From assembly GCA_000226015.1 (NCBI GenBank), contig JH153265.1, forward strand, positions 156,873 to 209,194: a stretch of DNA of 52,322 bases. Reading direction: 5' to 3'. The DNA comes from Mnemiopsis leidyi. Its lineage: Eukaryota; Ctenophora; Tentaculata; Lobata; Bolinopsidae. Below, piece after piece: positions 34,341 to 45,004 of the stretch. The notes beneath the pieces are model-generated. The model saw only the letters and a program-made list of their open reading frames with translations. It was not told the origin of the DNA and searched no databases. The stretch's first letter is position 1. Each line of letters opens with the position of its first letter. The position numbers were made by a program, and so were the translations under genes.

Positions 34341-35644
34341 TGCTTGGCAGGAACTCGAAGATTGAAGAGAGACGTTACTTCTAACACTTAGCCAGCACAC
34401 ATGATTCGGGTAAAATAAGATGATATTCTTCAAGTAATCAAGTTGGCACAATCGTGATATCTGATACACATACTGAACATTCCATCTTGTTAGCTAGAAA
34501 AGTTAACTTGTTAATTTGTTAGTTAATATGTAGTTGATTTTTAAACGCAATTGAGCTTCTGAGAAAGTGAAAAATATTACAGACTTTTTGTTTTGCTGCT
34601 TGAAATTTGGCACACAATCTTGGCACGGAATAACTCAATAGATAGACGTGATTTTCAATACAATCAATTTTGAAATACAGTATAAATGGCAAATAATTTA
34701 TTTTTAAAAGTATTGCGTATACACTTGCTAAATCATTAAAATTATATCAAATTTTCTAGTCCAAAATAAAACTGACTTACTGCTTAAAAAGGTTGAAAAT
34801 AAAATAAGTTTATTCGATAGAAAATAAATTAATACGTAGCGAGATTATTTAGCTTGTAAAAAGAATCCATTGACGGTGAAAATATGAAAAGATATGAAAT
34901 TACTTAAAACGGGTTAGATTTAGAAAAAATAGCGATCATGAACTTCAGACAACCGACAATCGTAACTAAACTACAATCTGTTCCATTGTTAATGACGTAA
35001 AACTCATAAAAAATAACTAGATGGTTTCGAATTACCAAGCTCACATTTTAAGATGCTAAATAGACAAGGAAATGAAAGTTGTAGACACGATTGCTGCTGA
35101 TAATTTATTTCCTTGCAATATCATATAACAAAATTCGCATTGACAAAGACCTAATTGCACGGTTTGATTGTTTAAAAGCAAGCGGTGAGAGCCACTCACG
35201 CCTCAAGATTTCATCAATTGCCAAATAACATGTTATCATACCGAAGACCAATTATTACTTAAATAATAATTATGACCAAAATGCACCTCATAGGGTTTGT
35301 TAGCCTACAAGCGTTAATACTCGAAGTTGCTTAATACAAATTTGCTTTTTGATTGTCGTCATCATTTAGTGTGGTTTTGTGCTTGCCAGTTAGTACGTCT
35401 ATACTTTATGGAATTATATATATATTCCATAATAATAAAGTTAAAAGTAGCAGAAAATTCTCAAATCCAACAATGCTGCCCCGTAAGTGAGTAACATACA
35501 ATTGCAACTCAACGGCAAGTTTTCTAAAAACTCGATCGATGCTTGTTTTAGGAACTAGTAACAGTTAGCAGATTTTGCGATCCGTTTTGGGTGACCACTC
35601 ACTGAATCAGTACTCACTCATTTGATCTTTTTCTTGGACTAGAA
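34341..35644. other. Intergenic between CDCA7 (upstream) and SH3YL1
   Basis: About 1.3 kb of AT-rich sequence lies between the CDCA7 stop and the SH3YL1 start codon. It must hold the CDCA7 3' UTR (AATAAA signals on the minus strand near 34810 and 35105) and the SH3YL1 promoter. The frame stays open upstream of the chosen SH3YL1 start to about 34469. No other feature is seen. Confidence 0.5.
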
Positions 35645-38600
35645 CTAAAACCTGCAGCTTCTGCGTCGTTTCATGCTGTACTCAACCTGCATAATTACAA
35701 TTAAGTCGAATTTCAATTTTCAAGTAAAGGTTGCTAATGGATTCAAATAAATAAATTCGGACAAAACGCCGCCATTAAAATTTTTAAATAACATTAGACG
35801 TCTCGTTTACCATTCTACAGAATACACAGACAAATTCAAGTACAAACCTTGCTGAGAACAGCAGGGTACAACTTGTTACTTTTGTTCTTCCCCCATCTCA
35901 CTTGTACGGCGGCCCCCAAGGCCGGAACCTTGCCTGCCTGCAAGCCAGGGATCCTTTCGGGGGAAACCCACTGGTGACCCCCAGCAAAGCGGGAGCTCTG
36001 CCAAGTTATCAAACATCGAGAGATTATTCGGGAAGGTTTCTTAGGTCGAGCTTTAGTCGATTTGCGGGGGGAGGGAGATGCCATGTTCTGATCCATCTGA
36101 GAAAAGAAGGGTCAAGTTGTTGAGAGTGTGCCGTAAGGTACTAGATCTATCGATAGCAAATTTTATCATGTTTAAATGATATATCTCAGATTGCACCCTG
36201 TAATTCATATTGTTCTGTAAAAATGAATGAGCAAAACATCATTAATGTAACTCTTACAGCTAGGTAATCTCTTACCGAATGGTCTCCATCAGAAATATTG
36301 AGCTGTTCAGTAGATCGTCTGATCTTGTCAATATCATTGTCATCAACGTCATTTTCACGGTTGTCCTGGTTAACATTGGCATCTTTATCATTGCTTCTAT
36401 CATTACCAACCCCAGCATCATTGTCTCGATTACCCTGGAGACCACCTCTCCATTCCTTGTTTTGGTTACCCTGGAGACCACCTCTCACTTCTCTGTTACG
36501 TAGACCACGTCTAGCATCACGCAGGACAATACTTGGAGCGAGTGGGACTATCACTNNNNNNNNNNNNNNNNNNNNNNNNNNNNNNNNNNNNNNNNNNNNN
36601 NNNNNNNNNNNNNNNNNNNNNNNNNNNNNNNNNNNNNNNNNNNNNNNNNNNNNNNNNNNNNNNNNNNNNNNNNNNNNNNNNNNNNNNNNNNNNNNNNNNN
36701 NNNNNNNNNNNNNNNNNNNNNNNNNNNNNNNNNNNNNNNNNNNNNNNNNNNNNNNNNNNNNNNNNNNNNNNNNNNNNNNNNNNNNNNNNNNNNNNNNNNN
36801 NNNNNNNNNNNNNNNNNNNNNNNNNNNNNNNNNNNNNNNNNNNNNNNNNNNNNNNNNNNNNNNNNNNNNNNNNNNNNNNNNNNNNNNNNNNNNNNNNNNN
36901 NNNNNNNNNNNNNNNNNNNNNNNNNNNNNNNNNNNNNNNNNNNNNNNNNNNNNNNNNNNNNNNNNNNNNNNNNNNNNNNNNNNNNNNNNNNNNNNNNNNN
37001 NNNNNNNNNNNNNNNNNNNNNNNNNNNNNNNNNNNNNNNNNNNNNNNNNNNNNNNNNNNNNNNNNNNNNNNNNNNNNNNNNNNNNNNNNNNNNNNNNNNN
37101 NNNNNNNNNNNNNNNNNNNNNNNNNNNNNNNNNNNNNNNNNNNNNNNNNNNNNNNNNNNNNNNNNNNNNNNNNNNNNNNNNNNNNNNNNNNNNNNNNNNN
37201 NNNNNNNNNNNNNNNNNNNNNNNNNNNNNNNNNNNNNNNNNNNNNNNNNNNNNNNNNNNNNNNNNNNNNNNNNACTTGGAGCGAGTGGGACTATCACTCT
37301 GCCCTTCATTTGGAGAGGAACGTTCTCTTTGCAGTCTCCCTGCCCAGACAGCTCAGGATCAATGTTTTCTTTGTTTTCGTCGTCATAGTCCATCTCACTG
37401 GGCGGGTCACGTGACGAGACATCACGAGGTCTCGGTGAGAGTTCAGGAACAGCTAAATCGATGTCTGGTTCTTCTTCTTCTGTGTCTCTAAGGCTAAGGA
37501 ACTGTGTAAGCTAAAATATGGATGCAAGAAAATCAAGTCTAATTTTTTTAAATAGCTAACTTATCACATGTTTAAGAGTTGACACAACTTTCTATCGAAA
37601 CTCATACATGGGGTACACGACAACATGACTTATGTATATAATTATATATATATATGTATATTATTATATATATATATATATACATATATACAATAATTAT
37701 ATAATATAATATGTTAACTAATTAACAGAGAGACTTAACATTACTATGCTATGGTCGGAAACAAAAGCTAAAACACGGACGTTATTTTTCTGCCTTAAAT
37801 AACATGTATAGGTTCTACCACTGGCTGACCACAGTATATAGGCCTGTATCATGTGATACTATTCAGTAAATTAATCTATACCTCACCTCGCAAGATATTC
37901 CTTGACGCTGCCGTACCCCCTTTCACGCACGGCGGGTGTGAGGATGCCTGTGGGAGCTTTCCCCTTCTTACTGCGACACACGGAGCAGTTGCACTGTCCC
38001 TTACAGGGCGGACATACCCACGTCTGCAATTGAAGATTTGATTTCAACTAATTATTTGACTGATGCTAGTCATGAGTTGTATACTGTAGAATATGTCGGT
38101 GGCGTTTAAAACAACGTCAATGAAAATTGGCGAATGGTAGATGACGGTCGCATTATCATAATTACTTTCCACAATTAAATTTTATCTTAAATTGCTCATC
38201 GCTCTTTTGTATTGTATTCCATCAGACCTGTGGCAAGCGGTAATTCTGAGTAGATAGAGTAGCATAGTCGAACTCATGAATATACCAAATAGGTTTCATT
38301 TAAACGGAAAAAATTTCTAATTGTTCTATCGTTCACTTAACCGGCATTAGGCAAATATTCTCGCCAATCGCTATGGCTCACTGTATCTGCTGTTTCTCAC
38401 CTTATCTGCAATTGCAGTCTCTGCGTCCTCCCCGTACCGGTTGAGTAGACAAACCCCACAGAACTGTCCCCGGACACCGACACAGTTCCGGTTGTTACAC
38501 CTCGTCTTGCCATCAAGCGTTTTCTGTCTGCACTGGTGACATGTCGTACCCTGAGTTTGGGGCGGGGGTTGGAAATTGGAGAATGACTTGCTGGGTGGTT

Positions 38601-41600
38601 TGTAACCCAAAAACTTGAAAAAAAAGCTCCTTAATACAAAAAATCGATGTGACCGCTGTTTTTTGGGTTGCACCCCCTAACCATTTAGTACTGATCTCAT
38701 ACAGGATCCTTTACCCATGTATCAGCAACTAGGTTAGGTACCTCAATTCTGACAATTGAGAACATAGGTACAATTGAGAACATAGGTACAATTGAGACAA
38801 ATAAGGATTGAAGACGTTAAACTATAAATCTTAATGATGAAATTTAAAATCTAATAGATAAAAGTATTTAAATCTTTAGGAAGGGTCACAAATTTGTCGT
38901 ATCATTTGACCAATGATAATTAAGGTACGAGCATTACTATCAAGTGACATACCTATACGATTTGTGACCGCTCCCCGAAAATACTTTTCTTTAAAGGCAC
39001 AAAAGATAAATTCTTGTAAAAGGCACAAAAGATAAATTTTTATTATACCATCGATAGAGAGAATGGTATTTCGGAGATGGTCACACATGTTTGAATGACA
39101 TGTCACATGTTTCCATTATACCCTAACAATCAATCTTGCCCAACAAGTCAGTTAAGAAATTTGTCTATTCCAGCCAAACCACCCATTCAGACCTAATCGT
39201 TGGACAATAGTCATTGTTCTTCATGTTTTTAAAATATTTTTTTGCCATATTAATGTTTAATTGTATCCTGGCTCATTTTAATCAGAGTTGAATTATTATG
39301 AAGTTTGAACTTGTTAAAACATCACATTTCCGTTTGAACATTGATAGTAGCATGATAATGACGCGCGAACGATGCAAGCCGAAAATATGTTGGATTAAGA
39401 AGGAAGTAAACAACAGTATTTAATTTCATGGCGGCATTTACATTTAATAACTGTATAATCAATTTTGCAAGCACGTCCAAGATATAGAGTCATTAAATTG
39501 GCCCAAATTCTTATTGCAATTTCAGTGCAGCGTACTTTGTTTCATTTATTAACGATAACCGAGATGTTGCTATTGAGGATTGACAACTATACTCGCATAT
39601 ATAATGTCAATGCAATGTCAAGTAACATAAATCTCGTCAGGCGTCACCTTAGCAAATTTGTCGCTTCACTGTCACCGTAATATTGCAAACATCCTGACGA
39701 CAAAATGAGAAGCATTGATGCAGCCAGCGAAACACATTTCAAGTTCTTTTTAGATTGATTCTCTAATCAAGGAAGTTCTGCTATCTTGCGTCAAATTGTC
39801 AAATCTTGTCACGCAAGATGACATTGTTTGCTTGGATCAGGACAGGTTGACATTGCTTCAAACGTAGCAGGTTCATCATTAATTAAGCTGGCAGGTCACT
39901 CTATAGATTGAACACCTTGCACGTTGACACCTTCGTGCAGTATTGACAAAGTTTTTTCCAGCCTCCCAGTTAATCCAGAGATACTTTAAATTATTTTCTT
40001 GTGATTTTCGTGAAGCAAAACATTTTCGAACATTAAAACTTATGCGTTTCTAGATTTTTGCATTATGATAGGATAGGTGTTTTTGTTAAACTTATCATGG
40101 AGTTTAAAAGAGAACACTTTATCACAAACGAACGATTATTCGTCCGCCATAGGAGCTAACCGGTCCAGGATTTTAGCCGCAAGACCAGAAGTCGATCTTA
40201 TTTTCGGTTAACCGGAGTTTGCCGGACCGGAAACAGTTGTTTAAAAAAATTTAAATATAGTTCTTGATAATTTTTCTCTTGCTTAACTTTAAACTTAATT
40301 ATTCTAAATGTATGAATTTATTGATAAATTTCTTTTTTAAATTCTTATTTAAGTCTAGTAGTGAGATGCCAGCTAAGATAGAGATAATAAAATGGCCGAG
40401 TGAAGCGTAAGGATGACAGGTGTAAGTCTGTCATAAAGAGAGTTATGGCAGGACACGGGATAGCCTCTGCTCGGGGAGGCACCTTAACTCTTTATCTCAA
40501 ACTGTCTGTTTCTTAGAAGACGATGTTTGTGTTATTTGGATTTTGGAGCCTTTTTCCGCCTGAATAGCGGTTATGCCTTCAGTGGAAGCCATTCAACCAG
40601 AAAAATGTAAATTTTGACGGCTTCTTTGACAGGTTAAGAACCAGTGGTGACACGTTATGTTTATGGTCAAAACAACGAAATGAAGTGATTATTTACTCTG
40701 TTATCTTCCTGTCAGTATAGTGAAAGCCACTACTTATATCGTCGATTGTTGACGGGTCAGTAGTTGTGAACATCTAAAATTTAACTTGATTACGTCAATA
40801 TTCAGTATCATAGCTGCGTGTTCCGTTGCGAATTCAGTGACGGAACTTTAGGGACTTTTCAAGAGCAGACTAATTTAAGAAAATATTCATTGTTTATATA
40901 TAGTTATGCATCAACTTTTTGTCTTCGTTTTTGCTGCCGTTAGTAATATTTAACGTATTGCATCTACATTGCATACAATTAACTGCATTTGGACCAGGTC
41001 TGTCTATAAATGATTGTCATAGGCCTATAGTATTTAGGTTTCTAAATTTAGTAACAAAGTCAAATTTACACTGGCTTGTGCAACATTTTTCGCCGACCTT
41101 TGAACTAATACTGCCGCATCAACTTGGAAGCACATAAAACATAAATCTTTAAGTTGAGCTGGGAATTTTACAAGCACCTCTAAAAATGCATGCTACAGAA
41201 ACGAAAAATACATAATACTCACGTGGACCCTGTCGTATTTCTTGTCCATAACATGCCGAGCGGGTTTCTGCATCATCCTGATCCTTTCTTCTCTTTCTTC
41301 TTCCGTTTCGTCATCACTTCCCAGTTCTATGTCTACAGGCTCACTTGTGTAGCTCTGATGGAGAAAGCATACTTAATAAAGAGCTCGAAATTATAACTTA
41401 TTGATTAAGTAGTGCTTTACTTTTTATTGCTGCATTTTATGTTACACACAATTTATGTTACACACAATTTACGAATATTCACTGAATGATCCATTCAATA
41501 TTAATTATGAAATCCCTTGTTTATAAAATCACTATTTTTATATTTATTAGCAAAAAGTTTGATTTTCAGGTTCTATAAGACAAGGATGAGTATCTGAAAC

Positions 41601-44186
41601 TCCAAATTTGTAATATCACCAAACAATTGTTCAAATTTCTACTGAAAGCTCATTTTTTAAAAGTAAGAGAAACACGACAAGCACGCTAACCAAAAACAAC
41701 ATTATAGGACAATGACAGAAAACACGACACAACCCCTTCCAGTCCAGGCGCCGGATCTCCAGCGCCTCGCTTACTTCAAAATATCCGGCACAGTAGCTCT
41801 CACTGAGTTCGTGGTGGGGACGTCCCTAAACGCTCTCTGCTTCTTGTACTTTCTCCGGAAGAACCTCCAGGGTCCCAGTAACTCTGCTGTAAACCTTCTT
41901 TTCCTGGCTATCAGCTTTGTTGACATCTGCCTCTGTTCCAACATGCTCCTCTCGGCCGTCTCCGCCCTGAACGATGGAGCTAAGATGGGTTTCAGCAGCA
42001 CCTTCCTCTGTAACCTGTGGGGTTTGATCTGGCACACCGGCCAAGGACTATCGATATTCCTGGTGGCTTTCTTGGCATTCGCAAGATGGAGGTGCTTGAC
42101 GCAACCCTTGAAGAAGATAAGACGTAGAACTGTCGTGCTTGCGATACTTGTCTACACCGTCTTTCAGGTCTTCAAAGCAACAATGAACTACTGGTATATC
42201 GGGAAGGGTTACCAGTATTTAAGCGAGTTCCTCGGCTGCACCGTCTCCAACATAAACGAAACCAGAATTGGAACGGCCGACAAAGTTATCTACGTGTTTC
42301 TCTACGTCTTTGAGATCCTGGTCCCTGCTATCGCCATGATTTCCTTCTCCGTCAGCACCATGGTCTGTCTGAGAAGAAGCAGTAAAGGTCTCTCCGCTCT
42401 GGTTATCCAAGACAAGAAGGTCTGGAGGAAGAAGAGAGACGCGGCGGTGACTGTGCTGATCGTGGTGGCGACCTACCTCCTCTTCAACGTCATCTACTGG
42501 CTCTTTGTCATCGGAGACGCTGTCTACGTTTTCACGGAAAAAGAAATAGAGTACCACGTGATTATATGGGGAGGAGATAACTTGAAAACGTATTATCTGA
42601 CGTACTTCGGGATCTACATGTACATCCACACGATTGTCCTGAACAGCACGGCTAATCCTGTCATCTACATTGTCCGGCTAGAGGGTTTGAGAGTGTTCAT
42701 CAAAGAGATGATTCTCCGTCTGATGAGCAAGGCAAAGAATGTGTGTGAGGTGGAGAGGGAGTGTAGAAAGGTGGGTAGTTACACTTCGATAGATCGGTAT
42801 TCTCCGCCCGGCCACTCCTGGTTGTCATTCTCTCGAAGTAGGGAAAGTGGGAGGATCCTGGTGGGGCGAACTGGGAGCAGTAGGTCGCAGTTCGTACAAG
42901 ACACAGCCACGTGATGACACCTTTCTTCAGGACAGGATCAAGGAACATAACAAACGATGAAATTTCTATTATGTGTATTGTGTAACAATAATCAAGATGT
43001 TAAATGTTTGCTGATAATGCCGTGAATTGTGATGTGAAGAAAGTTGATAAAATGAGAAATAATAAGTTTATTAAATAATAGGTTTATCAAATGATAAATA
43101 CCCGCCGTATTCGAATCTTTGCTTCGAACTGGAAATACTTGTCGTCTAAGGCAGTAGAGTCTGACTTTTGGCAAATAGTAGCTCCTGCAAGAAGGAGATA
43201 AGATGAGTTTTGCAAACGTAAGGAAATAATGATCCTAATATCATTGAAGGCTATTCGTCATTGGGGAGTCGTGCGATGAATCGTTTTCTCTTTGTTGTAA
43301 TTTTCTTTCTTGTGGGTTTTTCTTAAACTTGGATAGTCTTATTCAACTGAGCTGAACTTGATAAGGTAAGTCTTTTTCGTTTAAAATTACATCCTCTTTC
43401 AACCTAACATTCTTTGTATTTGATTAATCTAATGTAGTTTTTACAATACAATTAATATCTTGGTTTTTGTGTTCTGATTCATAAACATCATATGGGCAAA
43501 TAAGATTGTGTTATCACGTTGCTGGTTTAACATTGTCTGATAATTTAAAAGATTTTCGATTAAAGAGCCCAAAAACCGCTTGAAAAGTCTAAAAAACGCA
43601 AAAAGTAAACTCTAACCGGGAGGGCAGTGGGATGGAGTTACAGAGTCTCGCGCTTTCCGTCCAGGATTTCGTCTTACCATCACAGGCCCCTTCACTTTGC
43701 TAGGAACTGTGTACGGTGCCGACAGATTTTTCTAGGAGAGGAGATGTCGTTACTTCCAATAATAGCCTTGACACAGAGGTAAGGTGCGGAATTTGAAAAA
43801 TTTTATTGCGTAATACATCAGTTTGGATTATTTGACTTACTCTTCGTTCTTTTCGTTTTGGGATTAGAGAAGACTTGAGTTTAGCTTTTGATTCCTTTAA
43901 ATCTGGAAACAGGCTGTCCAACTGAAATACTCAGGTTTAATAATCATTTACATTAACATAATTAGACCGACTTGTTTTTATCCCATAACTTGATCTACAA
44001 CTTAATTCATACAGAACTTCAAGCATCGAAACTAAGTAAGTATTCTTGTTTCCAAGAATACTACCATCAAAACTTCAAGCACAAAAATTATGTTAGTACC
44101 CTGTTTGTTTCCAAAAAAACAAAATTCCTAACCAGAGCTTTGTTGCGGCGAATCTTTTCCAATCTTAACCTCTCGTAGTCGGACAT
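35645..44186 (-). CDS. CDCA7: CDCA7-family zinc-finger protein (4CXXC_R1), 9 exons, ~476 aa
   Basis: Exons: 44186-44133, 43921-43841, 43731-43678, 41354-41223, 38613-38401, 38023-37887, 37487-36276 (interrupted by a gap), 36096-35848, 35686-35645 (TAG). The N terminus [20 protein letters not shown] resembles the short helical motif of CDCA7 and WDR76 proteins. Exon 4 is acidic. Exons 5-6 give the zinc domain with all eleven conserved Cys ([35 protein letters not shown]). Counterparts of the ICF-mutated Arg, Gly and Arg are kept. CDCA7 recruits the remodeller HELLS in DNA-methylation maintenance. Most family members stop soon after this domain. Here a strong donor, GAG|GTGAGG, leads into about 290 further residues (acidic, then Asn/Asp-rich, then basic); without splicing a TGA would end the protein at 37883. 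The zinc domain is certain; the C-terminal extension is inferred. Confidence 0.85.
36556..37273. other. Assembly gap (718 N), probably artefactual
   Basis: The 25 bases before the gap (36531-36555) are identical to the 25 bases after it (37274-37298). If the two copies are merged and the N run removed, CDCA7 exon 7 becomes 469 bp, keeps its frame and joins both neighbours in phase. The gap therefore looks like two overlapping contigs placed apart rather than missing DNA. Confidence 0.8.
37632..37713. repeat. AT dinucleotide microsatellite in a CDCA7 intron
   Basis: Runs of (TA)n with occasional G or C occur in the intron between the second zinc-finger exon and the extension exon (37488-37886). 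Confidence 0.9.
38614..41222. other. Long CDCA7 intron 4, no nested gene seen
   Basis: This 2.6-kb intron contains an 18-bp duplication at about 38750-38800 (ACAATTGAGAACATAGGT) and a 25-bp one at about 38995-39040. Around 40340-40500 is a stretch with a tRNA box A-like word, TGGCCGAGTGAAGCG, but no box B. No coding exon is supported. Confidence 0.5.
41712..42914 (+). CDS. Intronless class A-like GPCR nested in CDCA7 intron 3, 400 aa
   Basis: A single GC-richer open frame. Seven membrane segments are evident. Cys100 at the top of TM3 and Cys176 in the second extracellular loop could form the usual disulfide. The DRY position is ARW (124-126, within [15 protein letters not shown]). TM7 ends NSTANPVIY (311-319). 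N4 and N182 are N-glycosylation sequons, and residues 340-400 are a Ser/Arg-rich tail. It lies inside CDCA7 intron 3 (41355-43677), antisense to it. It does not resemble the other two receptors here beyond class A features. It is an orphan, probably from a lineage-specific family; its base composition differs from the AT-rich surroundings, as expected for coding DNA. Confidence 0.88.
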   Translation: MTENTTQPLPVQAPDLQRLAYFKISGTVALTEFVVGTSLNALCFLYFLRKNLQGPSNSAVNLLFLAISFVDICLCSNMLLSAVSALNDGAKMGFSSTFLCNLWGLIWHTGQGLSIFLVAFLAFARWRCLTQPLKKIRRRTVVLAILVYTVFQVFKATMNYWYIGKGYQYLSEFLGCTVSNINETRIGTADKVIYVFLYVFEILVPAIAMISFSVSTMVCLRRSSKGLSALVIQDKKVWRKKRDAAVTVLIVVATYLLFNVIYWLFVIGDAVYVFTEKEIEYHVIIWGGDNLKTYYLTYFGIYMYIHTIVLNSTANPVIYIVRLEGLRVFIKEMILRLMSKAKNVCEVERECRKVGSYTSIDRYSPPGHSWLSFSRSRESGRILVGRTGSSRSQFVQDTAT

Positions 44187-44208
44187 TTGTCCGCCGATCT
44201 TGCTTCCA

Positions 44209-44521
44209 TCTGACAGCATGCTTCCTGGGGGTATCACTTTAACACTTGAACAGTCAGCTTACTTTTTAACTCTGACAGCATGCCTTCCTAGGGGTATCAC
44301 TTTAACACTTGAACAGTCAGCTAACTTTGTAACTCTGACAGCATGCCTTCCTAGGGGTATCACTTTAACACTTGGACAGTCAGCTAACTTTTGTAACTCT
44401 GACAGCATGCCTTCCTGGGGTATCACTTTAACACTTGAACAGTCAGCTAACTTTGTAACTCTGACAGCATGCCTTCCTGGGGTATCACTTTAACACTTGA
44501 ACAGTCAGCTAACTTTTTAAC
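44209..44521. repeat. Five-copy 62-64 bp minisatellite abutting CDCA7 exon 1
   Basis: Units start TCTGACAGCATGC at 44209, 44271, 44334, 44398 and 44460, with only a few differences between them. The array begins 23 bp upstream of the CDCA7 start codon, so it occupies the 5' UTR or core promoter. The open frame across it on the plus strand is a by-product of the repeat. Confidence 0.95.
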
Positions 44522-45004
44522 AGTCAGCTTACACTTGGGGATACTGAGAATCATCTAGTCAGAGCTTCCAGTTCAGTTTCCAAATGGTTAAAATCAAACA
44601 ACAAAGTGGTTGAATTTAAGATACGTAAAATCTTAAACCGTATAGCGACATAAAGACATTTTAAAGGCTCCCAAACGGTTCACAAAACAAAACAAATTAT
44701 ATTACTATTAAAACAAAAAGGTTTAGAAATCTTCAAACTTAATGATAAATGAATTTAGATTTAAAAAGTTCGTAAATCTAAATCTCAATGGCATCGTAAC
44801 AGCGTAAAAGAGCCAAAAATACCATTTGAATTAAGATGTACTAGATCAAATAAAAAGTTTTATTAAAATACAATATGTCTCCAAATCGACAAAAACCTGT
44901 TTGATAATAAAGGCTACAATTCACAAAAGTGTATGTGTGAAAACTGCCACCACATATAAAATTTGCGGACTGAAGAAAACTCATATGATCGAACACCCAA
45001 ACTT
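44522..45004. other. Intergenic between TAF2 and CDCA7
   Basis: About 480 bp of AT-rich sequence between the TAF2 stop codon and the minisatellite. It should contain the TAF2 3' UTR and the CDCA7 promoter. Nothing else is recognised. Confidence 0.5.

Noticed and set aside
36298..37491. Long open frames running through the N gap on both strands
   Set aside because: They owe their length to undetermined bases. Only the minus-strand frame that joins the CDCA7 exons in phase is supported.
40340..40500. tRNA or tRNA-derived SINE suggested by TGGCCGAGTGAAGCG
   Set aside because: There is a box A-like word, but no box B (GGTTCGAATCC) at the right distance and no cloverleaf can be drawn.
44200..44493. 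97-codon plus-strand frame with repeated GITLTLEQSA
   Set aside because: It is the translation of the five-unit minisatellite next to CDCA7 exon 1 and has no independent support.
44209..44521. CRISPR-like array
   Set aside because: The units are contiguous with no variable spacers, and the genome is animal; this is an ordinary minisatellite.
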